DNA from: Chloranthus sessilifolius
Taxonomy: Eukaryota; Streptophyta; Magnoliopsida; Chloranthales; Chloranthaceae
Assembly (NCBI GenBank): GCA_021018995.1
Contig: CM037597.1
Span: forward strand, 8,073,299 to 8,137,298
Direction: 5' to 3'
DNA: 64,000 bases
The notes beneath the pieces were generated by a model, which worked only from the letters and a program-made list of their open reading frames with translations, was not told the origin of the DNA and did not search any database. This document shows, piece after piece, positions 38,401-51,700 of the stretch (its first letter is position 1; each line of letters starts with the position of its first letter). A program made the position numbers and the translations under genes.

Positions 38401-41400
38401 TGGATGACTGTCTTATATAATCAGCCCCGTGTGTGCCCTTCTTAACATGGGCCCACTGAACTGAATGTCAAATCTTTGACACTTTCATATTGACTTTATT
38501 TGTTTTTTTGTCTTTTTCTAGTGGTTTTCATAAGATATTCAGATTCTAACGTCTATCTCTTACATTCAGGTCTTTATGTGAGTAGGAACACCTACATTCG
38601 TGCTGGAGTTGCAGAGTGGAAGGTTACCAATCCTGTTCATGTGGTATGTTATTACATTACCTGAGACTGTCCATGATGCTTGGGTGATCTATACTTTTAT
38701 TTTTAGTATGTAATAATATATTATATCGAAGGAAAAAAAGGGAGAAAACAATGCCAATTTGCAAGAAGGGTTACACCTCATTAATACACAGGCCAAAGTT
38801 TAAAGACTCGGTATCGGAAGTCATGTCGGCCACCCTCCAAGCCGATACCCATTGCCAAATGATATATATCGGCTGATACCGATGGATATCAAATCTCATG
38901 GTTGGAGGGGAAAAGAAATGATAATACCATCCGATACTGAACCTGATAGTATCGGCTGATACGATGGATATCAAATCTCATGGTCGGAGGGAAAAAGAAA
39001 TGATAATACCGTCCGATCCCGAACCTCATATCAGCCTATATGGACAATACTGATCGGTACCAGCTGATGCTAATGCATGTGTAGGTATTGGTATTGGCCA
39101 GGCCAAATACGGATATATGTTGGTATCGGTCGATACCATGGATCAAAATATCGTCCGATACCGATACGTATCGGACGATACGTATCGGTATCGGAGGTGG
39201 ACGATACGGTACATTAAAAGTACCGTATCGCCCTTTTATATGTGTAATACCGGACGATACATTCAATGTATCGTCCGGTTTTTTACTGTTCCGGTACGTA
39301 TCGTCCGGTACGTACCGGTTTTTTGACCGGACGATACGTACCGGTTTTCCGGCATTTTAACCCATGGTCGATACACAAGGCAGATCTTGAACACTATCGT
39401 TTTCCAAATAGTCTGTAATATTGTTAGCTTCTTTCTTTGTATGAACAGAAGTGTAATCCTTTTCATTTCCCTACAATTTACCTGAATATCCAATTGATCC
39501 TATAAGGAAATAATCTTCCATTTCTTAACTGATAACTCATCTAATAATGTGGTGACAAACCCCCCCACAATTAATGAACAGCTAGGTTGAAGCTGAAATT
39601 CTAATGCCCTTCCCCAACACCCTTGCTTCTGTTTTTGTTTAACCCCTGAACACCTATGGTCTTGAAAATTCGAGTGTCTAGGGGCCATTGGTGCAATGGT
39701 AAAAGGCTGGGGCCTATCGTTGGTCTTAGGATCCTGGAGATTAGAGTACAGTGTCTTTTGTTTGTTCTTGTTGTTGTTTGGTCTAGAGCTTGTTGACCCT
39801 TGTTTCCATTTTGTGTTCTTTCCTAAGCACTTAGGTTTTTTTTAGTTGATGTAATTTTATTTACCACTAATTATATCATTGCGTATTAGAAAAACCCGAA
39901 GAAATACAGCCTTCATCCATTCCTCCATTTCTGTCCGAAATTGATTCAATGAAACATGTAGTCTATGAATTTCCATTTGACCTGATCATACCCCTTTCCA
40001 TGTCTAGGTTGCAAATCACACTTAAGACTCCATCCTTATGTCTGCTATCGATGCATTCATGGGCCACTACTACAACTTCCAGTATTTGTCTCCCATCCAC
40101 AAAAGCACTCTGGTTTAGAGCAATGATCTTTTCCATTACCAATCTTAAACGATTTGCTAGCACCTTAGCCAATAGCTTATAAACATTGCCTAACAAACTG
40201 CTTGGTCTGAAGTCTGTCAATTCTCGCACCATTCTTTTTTCAGACTACCATGATATAATTTGTTCTTATAGATTTTCCTACCTCTCAATGCACCAAGAAT
40301 TCCCAGCAAACCTCATAAAGATCCCCTTCTATGAGTCCCAAAAATGCTTAATGAACTGTAAGGTAAACCCATTAAGGCCAGGTGCACGATCACCATTTAA
40401 TTCAAATGTTGCCTTTTTTTATCTCTTCCTCCCCATAAGCACTCCAATCTCTCTCCCAATTTTATCTTTTAATTACATTGAACTCTATACTGTCAATTGT
40501 CTGGATCCATCCCCCATTAGAGGATAACTCCTTATAATACTCTACTAGAGCCTTCTTGATTCTTCCACTATTTTCAACTTTCTCTCCATCAACTTTCAGG
40601 TGTTAACTGGTATTAACTCGCTTTCTTGCACTAGCCACTGCATGTAAGAATTCTGTCATTGAACCCCCCTCAGCCTCTATTGTCAAATTCCTTTTGAAGA
40701 TTTGTTCTCTTATCATCCTCTTCACTTGTAACTCCTATTCCTTTCTGTTCTAAATTAGTTTTCATGATTTCCTCCGTTTACACTTTTACATTCCCAAACA
40801 CTTCTTCGTTCCATTTCTTCAATTTCTTCCTCAACCTACACAACTTTGAGACCAATCTCTCTTGCGCGCTTCTGTTCGGGTGTCAATTGGACTATAACCC
40901 TTGCACCAAATCATCAAACCCTTCAAAGTTAAGCCACAAATTTTCAATCCCAGCTACCGTCCCAACTTTCACTTTATCTTTTACCTAATTTATTTCTAAA
41001 ATACCCCTTGAGCTTTGGACCTTTCCACCATTAATCCACCTACCAAGACCAAAACTGACCTCCATCACTCCTTTGATTCTCACTGGAAATAAAAAATCTT
41101 TCCGTACTCGAGCATTCTTATCCTTTCTTTTCTTGATTAGGGGTGAAGGTGTTGTGAGGTGTTCATGTAGCTCACTGGCTTTCGCTCGATTGCTAAGTAA
41201 ACCTGAAGAAAGAGTAATAGATTTCGGACAAAAGGAAGAGTTAGATTCGGATGATGTTGCCGACAAGTGAGACAGCAGATAATTCGATGTCAATGTGGAC
41301 CTTGGTATGGAGGTTTTCTATCGGGTAAGATATTTGGTGGGTCACACAGGGTTAAGGGGTTTCGTTGGGTCGATAAACCTGAGTCTTACCTTTTAGGGCC

Positions 41401-42107
41401 ACTTTTATAACGTCATTCAAGCGCATCAATCTCACGCCCTCGAGCATTTTCAATCCTTTTCTACCCCTTAATTCCAGCTTGTTGACGTCTTTACCTCTTT
41501 ACAGAGCAAACCCCACCCACACCCACACACGCACATTTGAAAGTTTTTTAACTCTCTTTTCTTCCCTCATAAAAGTATTTGAGCTATGAGGCGGGCCCTG
41601 GGCGGTACTATACATTCGCCACCATTGAGATTTCACCGCTCCCCTTTCTATATGATTCCCTAAGCTACCACAAAGTTCATTTTTGGATTTGAAAAATCCC
41701 CCTTACATTTCTATCAGTTTTTTATACGGCTGTCTCGAGTATCAGTCCATTGCTACCACGTGTCAACTATTGTCTGTCCAGCACGTTTCCCCCTACGATG
41801 TGCCACATCTACTCCCTTTCCCTGACACTCCAGTCTTCCATCTCTTTTGACCGATGCAAACCTCTAGCATTCTACTACCCGTGAAAGTCTTTCCCCTTAG
41901 CAATAACCAATGTCCTGTCCTTTTCACAGTTGGTAGTTTTCTTCCCAAATTCCTTTGTGCTCTTTTGGATACCTACATCTTATATTCAATGGCCGAATTG
42001 TTGAAAGATATAAATCACATGATAGAGAACAGATTTCACTTTTTTTCTAATTGATCTAAATGCCCCCTTGGTCCACGTGGCCCCTTCTTTTAGTGGGCTG
42101 GACCATG

Positions 42108-42143
<36 letters not shown>

Positions 42144-42766
42144 ACAGAGGAACGCTACATTGTGGCCTTCAATGCTACCTAAAGTGTCATTTGGATGCCA
42201 CGCGACACCTAATCCGACGATCGGATGCTGAGGCAACATGCACAAGGTCGATCAGGTCCATCTCCAAAAAGAGGGGGAAAAAAGGGATTATACCCACCAT
42301 CTAAAATGTGGTCAAAATTGGAAAAAATTCAATGCACTAGGTTAATGGGGTGGAGGCCAAACTTTGAACATGTATTTGAAGGGCAAAAAAATCGTAAAAT
42401 TGAATTTATTTTTTAGAACCACATGGCACATGGGTAATGATTGTAAAACGGGGGTGGTTTTGGGATCACATGGCACATGATCTCAACTCGAGTCATCTCA
42501 CCATACACGTTGCACGTGGACACTAGAGCGTATGGCTGAGATACTCAAGTCACTTGGTGACTCGAATAAGAGGATCATAACCTTATATGTGTGTGTGGGT
42601 GTATATATACATATATATTTTGGGATCACATGCCACATGGCACGCGATCTCAACTCGAGTCATCTCACCATACACGTTGCACGTGGACGCTGGAGTGTAT
42701 GGCTGAGATACTCAAGTCACTTGGTGACTCGAATAAGAGGATCATAACCTTATATGTGTGTGTGGG

Positions 42767-42802
<36 letters not shown>

Positions 42803-45596
42803 AGGTTCCATGGGCCCACCTTCAACCGTGGTCCCAATTCCATATCACACTCAGTGTGGCATCCACATCCAAACTTTAAACATGATTTTGGGTGTTATAT
42901 GCAGCAAGGTGGCATTGCATAGATTAATTCTAAAAAACAAATTGAAATCTAATCTTCACCATGGATCAAAATATCGTCCGATACCGATACGTATCGGACG
43001 ATACGTATCGGTATCGGAGGTGGACAATACGGTACATTAAATGTATTGTATCGCCCATTTATATGGCTAATACCGGACGATACATTCAATGTATCGTCCG
43101 GTATGTTACTGTTCCGGTACGTATCGTCCGATACGTACCGGTTTTCGGCCCGGACAATACGTACCGGAAAACCGGCATTTTGATCCATGATCTTCACTGT
43201 GTGATTTATACATTTGAAGTTTGGAACATTCAATGTAATCAGTTTTGGACTTTTTTCATATAGATAGTTTTCAAATTTTTTGTTTGAAAGTGATCTATGC
43301 AATGCCCTCTTACTCCACGTGGCACTCAAAACCATGTTTGGATGCCACATGGAGCGTGAAATGAAGGATAGTGGCGTAAGGTGATCCCAGGGATCATGAA
43401 ACTAGGACGGATCATGAAACCTTGCGCCACGATCCTTCATTTCACTTTTTTCATTGTGAAATTAGCATTGTTTCCAGACCAAAATGTCATACGCTCATGG
43501 GATGGCATTTTGGTAAATAAATGAAGGGCAAAATTTTCCTTTTTACTTTTTTAATGGCAAACTTGTAACTACAAGATTGTGATTCGAATTTGTAATTACA
43601 AGTTTAGTGATTCAACCTTGTAATTATAAAAGCAAAATTACAAGTTTGCCATCAAAAAATAGTTTTGCCCTTCATGTATTTACCAAATTGCCGTCCCGTG
43701 AGGGCATTTTGGTCTAGGGATGATGCTAACCTCACAATGAAGAGGGTGAGGTTAGCATTCCCCATATATATAGAGGGGTGTGTGTGTGTATGTGTGTGTG
43801 TGGAAAAAGGGAGTATACTCCAATGGAAGAACACAAGATGGGTACACCAAGTTCTCATGGTGCTCCACGTGGCACCCAAAATACTGTTTTGGTGCCACGT
43901 GGAGCTCCAATAGGTTGTGTAGATCAATTAAAAAAAAAAATTCAAAACTAAATTTTAAAATTGAAAGCCAAATTTTGACAATGATTTAGCAGTCCAAATT
44001 TTAAGCTTAAAAAATACATGGTGGAGATGTTTTTTAATTATATTTTTAAAAGGATGCAGACAGTGCTACCTTTCTCCACGCGGCACCCAAACCATATTTT
44101 GGGGGTCTCGTGGAGCTCCATGTGAACCTTGATGTACAGTGAAGGTAGGGATGGAGCCACATCTAGGAGATTGGGGGTATGTATCCCCATTTAATCTTTT
44201 AAAATGTATTGAATCATGGTAGTCAAGGCGGCGCCATGGCGAATGGCGATAGAATTCGCCATATGAACAGAAATGGCGGCGATGGTGAAATAGTAACGCT
44301 ATAGCGTCATGGCGTCGCCATGAGCGCTATTTATAAAAATTAATAGAATAGCTTATATTATAATAAGTTATAATTGTAAAAACTATAAGTTATAATACTT
44401 ACAAATTAACTCATAAGTTTAATACTTATAATTTGTAAGTTATAGTTATAACTTATAACTTATATTTTATAAGTTATCACTTTATATGTAAGAGTTATTT
44501 AGGGTTTGGAGACCAAATCTAATCTTTTTCGTCTACTCACTCTCTTATGCAGCTCTTCTCTTCCGCACCTCTCTTTCTCTCGTGTATCTCTGTCTCATGC
44601 AATCCCCAACAAAAAAAATACAAGTATGCTATTTTATTCTTTCTCTCAACCTTTATCTTGCTCGCATCTCTCTTGCCCCCTTTTCTCTCTCGCAGCCCCT
44701 CTCTTTCACAGCCCCTTTCTCTCTCGCAACCTCTTTCTTTCACAGCCGCTTTCTCTCTCATCTCTTTCTCAGCGCAGTACCTCTCTCAGCCCCTATTCTC
44801 TCTCTCAGTTGACTATTTATTTGCACCTTCACAAGCTCAAGATTTTCACCTCCGCAATCACTAATTTGTTTTTATAGGTTTCTTGCAACCTCTATCACGA
44901 ATTGAACAATGGGCGACACTACAGTATGTGTCGTTGTGTACTTGAATATTTCATATATTTTATTCTTTCTGTATTGGTTGGTACTTGGTATTTCATATTT
45001 ATATTTTATTATATTTGCTCATGTTGCGATTTTATTGATGTTTCATATTTCATAATTAATTTTCTCTATTTATTGCTATTTATATATGTCTGCTTAATTA
45101 GTTAAAAAAAATTTGTCCTCTATAAAAAATATAAAAGATAAAAAATAAATATTAATGATTAATATATAAAAAGTAAATGACCTCGCCACACCGCCTTAAT
45201 TACCTTGTATAAAATAGGCTTCTTATACAGCCTTCTTTTATGTGCAACCCCCCAAATCTACAATGTACAAGCTCCAAATCTGCGATAAAACCACTATTAA
45301 CATTTGCCAACCATCGTTGGCCCCCACTAGAAGAAAATCCCTAGCTACGCCCCTGACTGAAGGTACCGTATTCAAGTACCTTCCCAGCTCCCTATATGCA
45401 CTCGAGTCATTTGGGTGCCATGTGGACATGCTCAAGGTCCATTCAAGACTGTTAGAAAAAATTAAGCCATTTAATCACCATTGACCATGATGGTCAATGG
45501 GTGTTGACAAGGGCGGTGAAATGGCAAATCAAGTCACTATTCATCGAGAACATATAGGATTTTTTTTCCTTCTTTATACTTGAGTGTAGCTTCCCT

Positions 45597-45642
<46 letters not shown>

Positions 45643-48600
45643 TTATGGGGTTGCTGCTAGGTGTAGTGTTTGAACCCTACACTAGTGTTGAGATCATGTG
45701 GCACGTGATCCCAATACAAATACCCGTTTTGGGATCATTAGCCACGTGGTATGCGGTCTATAAAAAAGTCATTTTTATGACTTTTACACTTCCAAAACAT
45801 GGTCAAACTTTGACCTTAACTTGGTGCCTTGATTTTTTTCCACCTTTGACCAGGTTTTGGACAATGGATAAGATATTTTTCTTAATGAACCTGATTGACC
45901 TTGTGCATGTTACCTTCGGGGCACCCGATCTCCGGATTAGCAGGCAGTTGGCAGTTGGTACCTAAATGGCACTAGGGCAGCGTTGAACGCTACACCTCTA
46001 GTGCAGCATACCGCTAGCATATATATATATGAGAGAGAGAGAGAGAAAGAGAAAGAGAGAACATGGGATATGCGTCTGGGCACAACCCTGGAGGCCTGCA
46101 CCCGGACGTGAGATCACATGACAAGATCAACCCAAAACAACACCCATTTTGGGTTGATTGACCATGTGGCATATGACTTTAAAATTAAAAAATTGTTTTT
46201 GAACTCTTTTCACCTCAATTTGATAGGGTCAAAGATAAGGTTGTCGTACAAACTCGATGCGTTGATTTTGGGCACCTTTGACCACATTTTCAATGGTCTA
46301 TGTGCATCGGCTCATGCCCGAATTTTTTAGTTGATACATTATCGATCTTATCCAAGTTGTGTGGCACCTAATCCTTGTGATGGGTGCCACATGGTGCCCA
46401 GCTGGTCTGGAAGCATCCCTAAGTGTTGCATTGGGATGCATAGTCCCGGGCCTATATATATGTTTGTGTATATATGTATATGAGAGAGAGAAAGAGTGAG
46501 AGAGAGATTAGTAGACATTAATTGGTTTTCCATAATAAATACTACAATTGAAACTTCTAACATAAAAATAATCTAACTCTTCCATTTGCTGATGGATTAC
46601 TCTATGCAAAATGGTCTCTTTTTCAAGCTCTGTCTTAATTATGGAAATGAAATTATGTTAGCCCCAACACTTGGAGGCAATTTTCTTTCAAATAGGAATA
46701 TCTTCTGTTGAAAAGATAATTCCAACTTGAAAGGAGGAGGGAGATCTGTTCTCCATTCTGTCATGCTTTCTGATTATATCTTCTGTGTTTGTAGGTCTGC
46801 TACTACCGTTATATAAGGTTTTATTCTACTGGAAGGTTCCTTTACAAGGTCATCATTTTTAATTTCCGTGCATTGGTCAAATTACATAGAACTTGGAAGA
46901 TGAGGGCTGTCAACGGGTCTGGTCGGACTGATCGGGCCAAAATTTGGCAGCCCGACAGGTCAAGGGTATATGCCAGTCCCGACCTAATCCGACGGTGCAC
47001 TCCAACCCTTACCTGAAAACTGAGTTGGGTCGGGTCGGGTTGGGTTGGGCCAACCCAAACCTGAGGGTTCAAGTTATATGTCCAGTTCGGTTAAAAACCG
47101 ACTTGACAGCCCTAAGAAGCTCACATATAGTGTTATCTGAATTTTTTTTGATACTGTGGGTTGCTATTAAATGGTTAGTGTTCTTCACAAAGAGTCAAAG
47201 AGGTGGTGAGATCCATGAACTTTCGTGCATCTAAAGCTGACTGCATTTATAGAGGCCACTACACATTGACCAATGACCAGGTATGGTTTTTTTGTTGCAA
47301 TTATAGATTCACATTTCCATCTCATTTAAAGTCACTTCATTTATTTACTATTTGGTGTTCATTAAAAATAAAAAATATGAAAGTATTTAAGATTTATAGA
47401 AATGGAATGAGGAAATACACTGTTTGAAACATTGTGACAAAAGACGGCTTTTTTAAAAATACGCGTATAGTACGCCCTTTTTTGCCACAACGTACTAAAT
47501 GCGTATAATACCTGTATTTTTTAATAAAATGCATATTGTCGTATAATACATGTGTTTCGGGTTTAAACATATTTTTTCCCCGGATTTTACCGTATTTAAA
47601 AAAAAACTGTTTTAAATTTTTTTTTTTTTAATTCAATATGTCTAGTTTTTTCCCCAATTTTTCCCCCTTATTTTCATCTTTTATAGTTTTTTTTTAGCTT
47701 TTGATTTTTTCCCGTTTTTCTCTGTATATTACTGTTTTTCTGACTTTCTCGCTTAACAGTATAAAACCTGTACCCGTTTTTTTTCTCAGCTTTTACAGTT
47801 TTTTTAGCTTTCTTTTTTTTCCCGTATTTTGCCATCTTTTGCTGACTTTCTCGCTCACTGTATAAAACCTGTACCGTAAGTTGTCACTTTGGTTCTAAAG
47901 ATCCTAGATGCCTCTGTGTTCAATAATCATTTCCCTTACCCATTTGGTTGTCTTTTCTTTTTTGGCCAGCTGCTCACTGCCCATTTCTGTATTGCTGAGC
48001 ATTTTTGTTATTCAATAATTCTCTTATTGATAAAAAGAAAATGACCATGTGATAGCATTTGGTGAATGTCACCAATTTTCATTTCCATAGCCTGCAAACT
48101 CACATGTCGAACATGTGTATCAAAGACACGCCAGTACAGCTGTTGAAAACAAACCCTTAAATTATCTTTTTCTTGGTTTCAAATATTAAAACATGTATGA
48201 CATTGTAGAGCATTTCTTCTTGTCTGGATACATTGGTTTTTCTACATCTTATTCTTTTTATGGAGTAATATTCATAGAGATTAACTTTGTTCACCTACAT
48301 TAACGGATAATTTGTCCAAGTGGCACATATGTTTTACAATCTAATTTTATGGAATTAATTGGGTATCATGTGAATTTCACTTAGCAACCCACCTCTCCCA
48401 CCCGCCCAAAAAAAAGATGAAAAAGTATGAACCCTACGTTAACCATGAACAATTGTCTATATTAATCGTCTATATTAAAGTGTGGATTGAATAGTTTAAA
48501 TCTTCGGATGACCCTTTTTAGGCTAGTGGTAGTTCATATGATGTTCAGCCACTTGGACGACTTCTATTGGTCAAAGATGTGCGCCACATGTTAAAAGAAG

Positions 48601-48731
48601 TGAGCCGTTCCAATTCTCCGTTTCAACCGGGTTGATTACCATATATGAGCTCATTTGTAAGGGTCACTGTGTTAGTGTTGGGTTCTCCAGGGTTACCATT
48701 TCTCCAACCAAAATGAACACTCGTGCCAGAG

Positions 48732-48783
<52 letters not shown>

Positions 48784-51700
48784 ACCAACTCTCCTGACCG
48801 TAATTTAAACACCAAATGGTGGTTAAAGAATCTTACACCATCTATTGGCGGATGATCTTGGAAATCCATATCGTCAAAGTGATAAATCATCAATTGAAGG
48901 GCTATGGGTCCAAAAATCCCACTTTTTGGGAGATTCAAACCATCCGATCTGTGCACTCTAATACCAACGATCATTCTTAATTTTGATGGCTGATATTAAA
49001 GTTCACCAATCGGATGGTTTACATCCACTTAGAAGCATGATCCTTTAGCTGGGACATGTTCCAACGGTGGATTGCCACTTGGGAAATTTAGATTGATCAT
49101 AGACGTGTGCCACAAGGTACAATGATAAATCACACTTCAATGGTATGAGATTAAAAGTGACATTTTAATGGTGTAGGATCATTTAAACGCCATTTGTTGT
49201 TTAAATGTCGGTCAGGCGCCAGGATCCCATATATATATTGCAAGTTATCCATCCACTATTTTCCTGTTTGATACTCCTATCCAATATTGAAGTCAATTCT
49301 CATTTTTGCATCATTTACAGGTTGAGGGTGCTCTCTTGTACCCAGGCTTGCGTCCTACTGTTCTGAGAATCCGCTTAAGGTTTTTATAAATAGGCAGAAA
49401 TAAATTGGTATTTAATATTTGCTGTAAGGATTACCTTCTCTGATTTGTCAGATATTATGAGAAAAGATCAACTCTAGTTACCCATATCATATAGATGGCA
49501 CCTCTCTCCACCATACTTTTAGATGTGGTGCCATGTGGAGCACAGTTTTGGCCAATCCTCTTCATCTAAGTGATTAGACCATGGTTCAAAATTCCGCATG
49601 AAAACAATAAGTATCGTCTGATACATGTCGGTTTCGGAGATCACCAGGTCGATACATTGAGTGTATCGGCCCATATATATTGGTATGTATCGGCTGATTC
49701 CTACTAATGGATCGTCCAAAACTGATATGTATCAGTTTTGGAGGCGGCTGATACGTACCCAAAAACCGAGACTTTGAACCTTGGATTAGACATTATGTGA
49801 ACTTTACCCAACCCAAAAAATACACCCACTAGTGGATCAGTACTTTCCAATCCAAGCACTTCAATATTAAAATGCATGGATCTGATGGGTGCCAATTTTA
49901 GCCTAACATCAGCTCACATGATAAACTCAACTTGGATGATGTGGATTGGTCAAGGATGTGTGCCCACGGACAAGTGAGTGTTCTATCTATTGATGCAGGT
50001 GATGCCCCATTAGTCCTTCACTTAGACAGATTGCAGTTCCATGCCACTGCAGCAGTCCTTCGCTGCACTGGCATGTGGGTTAGTAAATACAATGTTAAAA
50101 TGCTTATGTGCACTCTAGGTTGACCTGATTTTTTGGGTTAGGTCGACACGGGTCAGGCCAAAATCTAGGTCGACCCAACCCAACCGGCCAAGAGTCCGTG
50201 CCTGATCCCTGACCTGACCTGAAAACCAGGTCTGATTGGGCCGACCCGTTCGAATTATGTAGTATTGGGTTGGGTTGGGTCGGGTCAAAATCTTGCCAAC
50301 CTGACCTGACTGAACCCAACCTTTAGAGTAGATGGGCCCAAAGGTTAGATAATATATTTTATTATGTGCCCGAAACGGTTCAATAACCAGGCTGGGCGCG
50401 TGGGCTAACGGGCCTGTCACACCTGTTGACAGCCCTAGTTAAAATCATATTGACCAAGTCGGGGTTCTGTAATAAATCGGCTTGGAAAAAATTCGGAAAA
50501 ATCTGGCAAATTTCTTCAATTTTGGGAAGAAAAAAAAGGTTAAAATTCAAAAAATGTAAAAGAAAAATGAAAAAAGTTTATTTATTAAAAATTTCTAAAA
50601 AAATGAAAATTTCATAAAAATTCTGAAATTTTTTGGAAAAATTCTAGAAAACTGCAAATAATTATTGAAATCTGCAAAAAATTCTTGAAATATGCAATTT
50701 TTTCAAAAGGTCATGAGTAATTATAATTTTATTCGTTTTTCAGACAAATGCCAATTATTCGTGACTTTTTCAAAAAGTCCGGAGAATTTGGTCACTATGG
50801 TCAAATTTTAATGCCATCACTCCTGTAGGTTATAATATAAGATGGTATTGGCAGGATAAGAGGAACAACAGTGGGTGCAAACAATCGTTTAGATATCCTT
50901 TCGCTTGTTACAAGTGGCATAAGCGATAGGGAGCTTCAAGATCCTGATGGAGATATGCTTGGACTTGTTGGAGGTTGGGAAGTGGACGAGTCGCATAACC
51001 CGGACGTGCCTGCAGTTTCTCATAGGAGAGGGTTTTCGCCTTTTGTGTTTGTTCCATTTGAAGAGGTATGGCTCACTTCTTATGCATCTAACTTGTCATT
51101 TAATGGATATGAGTTTTGAACCTCTATGGAGGAAAGAATTGTTGAGGAAAATTTATATTTAAGCTAAAGTCAACACCGTCCAATTGATGTATCTGATGGT
51201 GTTATGATGCGGAGACTTCAGGTTTCGTCACGTGATTTCTAGGACTGGTCATTATACATAGCTCTCTGATATCACTATATCTAAATTGGTTGATCTCAAG
51301 TGTTATTAAACAATATTTAGCTGAAAATATACAAGTTTATTCATTTATATATATGGGAAAAGGGGTATCTGGGTTCTTGACCAGAGTTTGAACGCTGGGT
51401 AAGTGCCCAAATTCAGGTGCGAAGAGGCAACCGATGCCCATGTGACACCCCCTCCAGGATTCACCCCTTTCTAGGGGTTTTTAGAAAAACATATATAAAA
51501 TAAGATAACATAAATACGGCCTCAAACTAACAGTGGCAAAATGCACAGTAAAAAGATTTTCTATTTCACCATTCATTTTAAGCCTTTGACCACCGTTGTC
51601 AATGATGATTAAACTCAGTGTTTAAATAATCTTAGATCGACCTTGTGCATATCCACGTGGCATTGATATGACACTTACCCAACGTTTGTACACTAGGTAA

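Noticed and set aside
44506..44877. Ser/Leu-rich open frames of about 100 codons
   Set aside because: They come from CTCTCTTTCTCT low-complexity sequence inside a MITE-like element and are open in several frames. No start context, domain or conservation argument.
42107..48780. CRISPR-like regular repeats
   Set aside because: They are simple TA microsatellites and a two-unit tandem duplication in a plant nuclear sequence.
49990..50095. Extra F-box exon after GATGCAG
   Set aside because: There is an AG and an open frame, but the peptide does not match the family. Exon 8 joins exon 9 in phase to give the conserved L-R-I-R-G-T, and the text belongs to a dispersed repeat.
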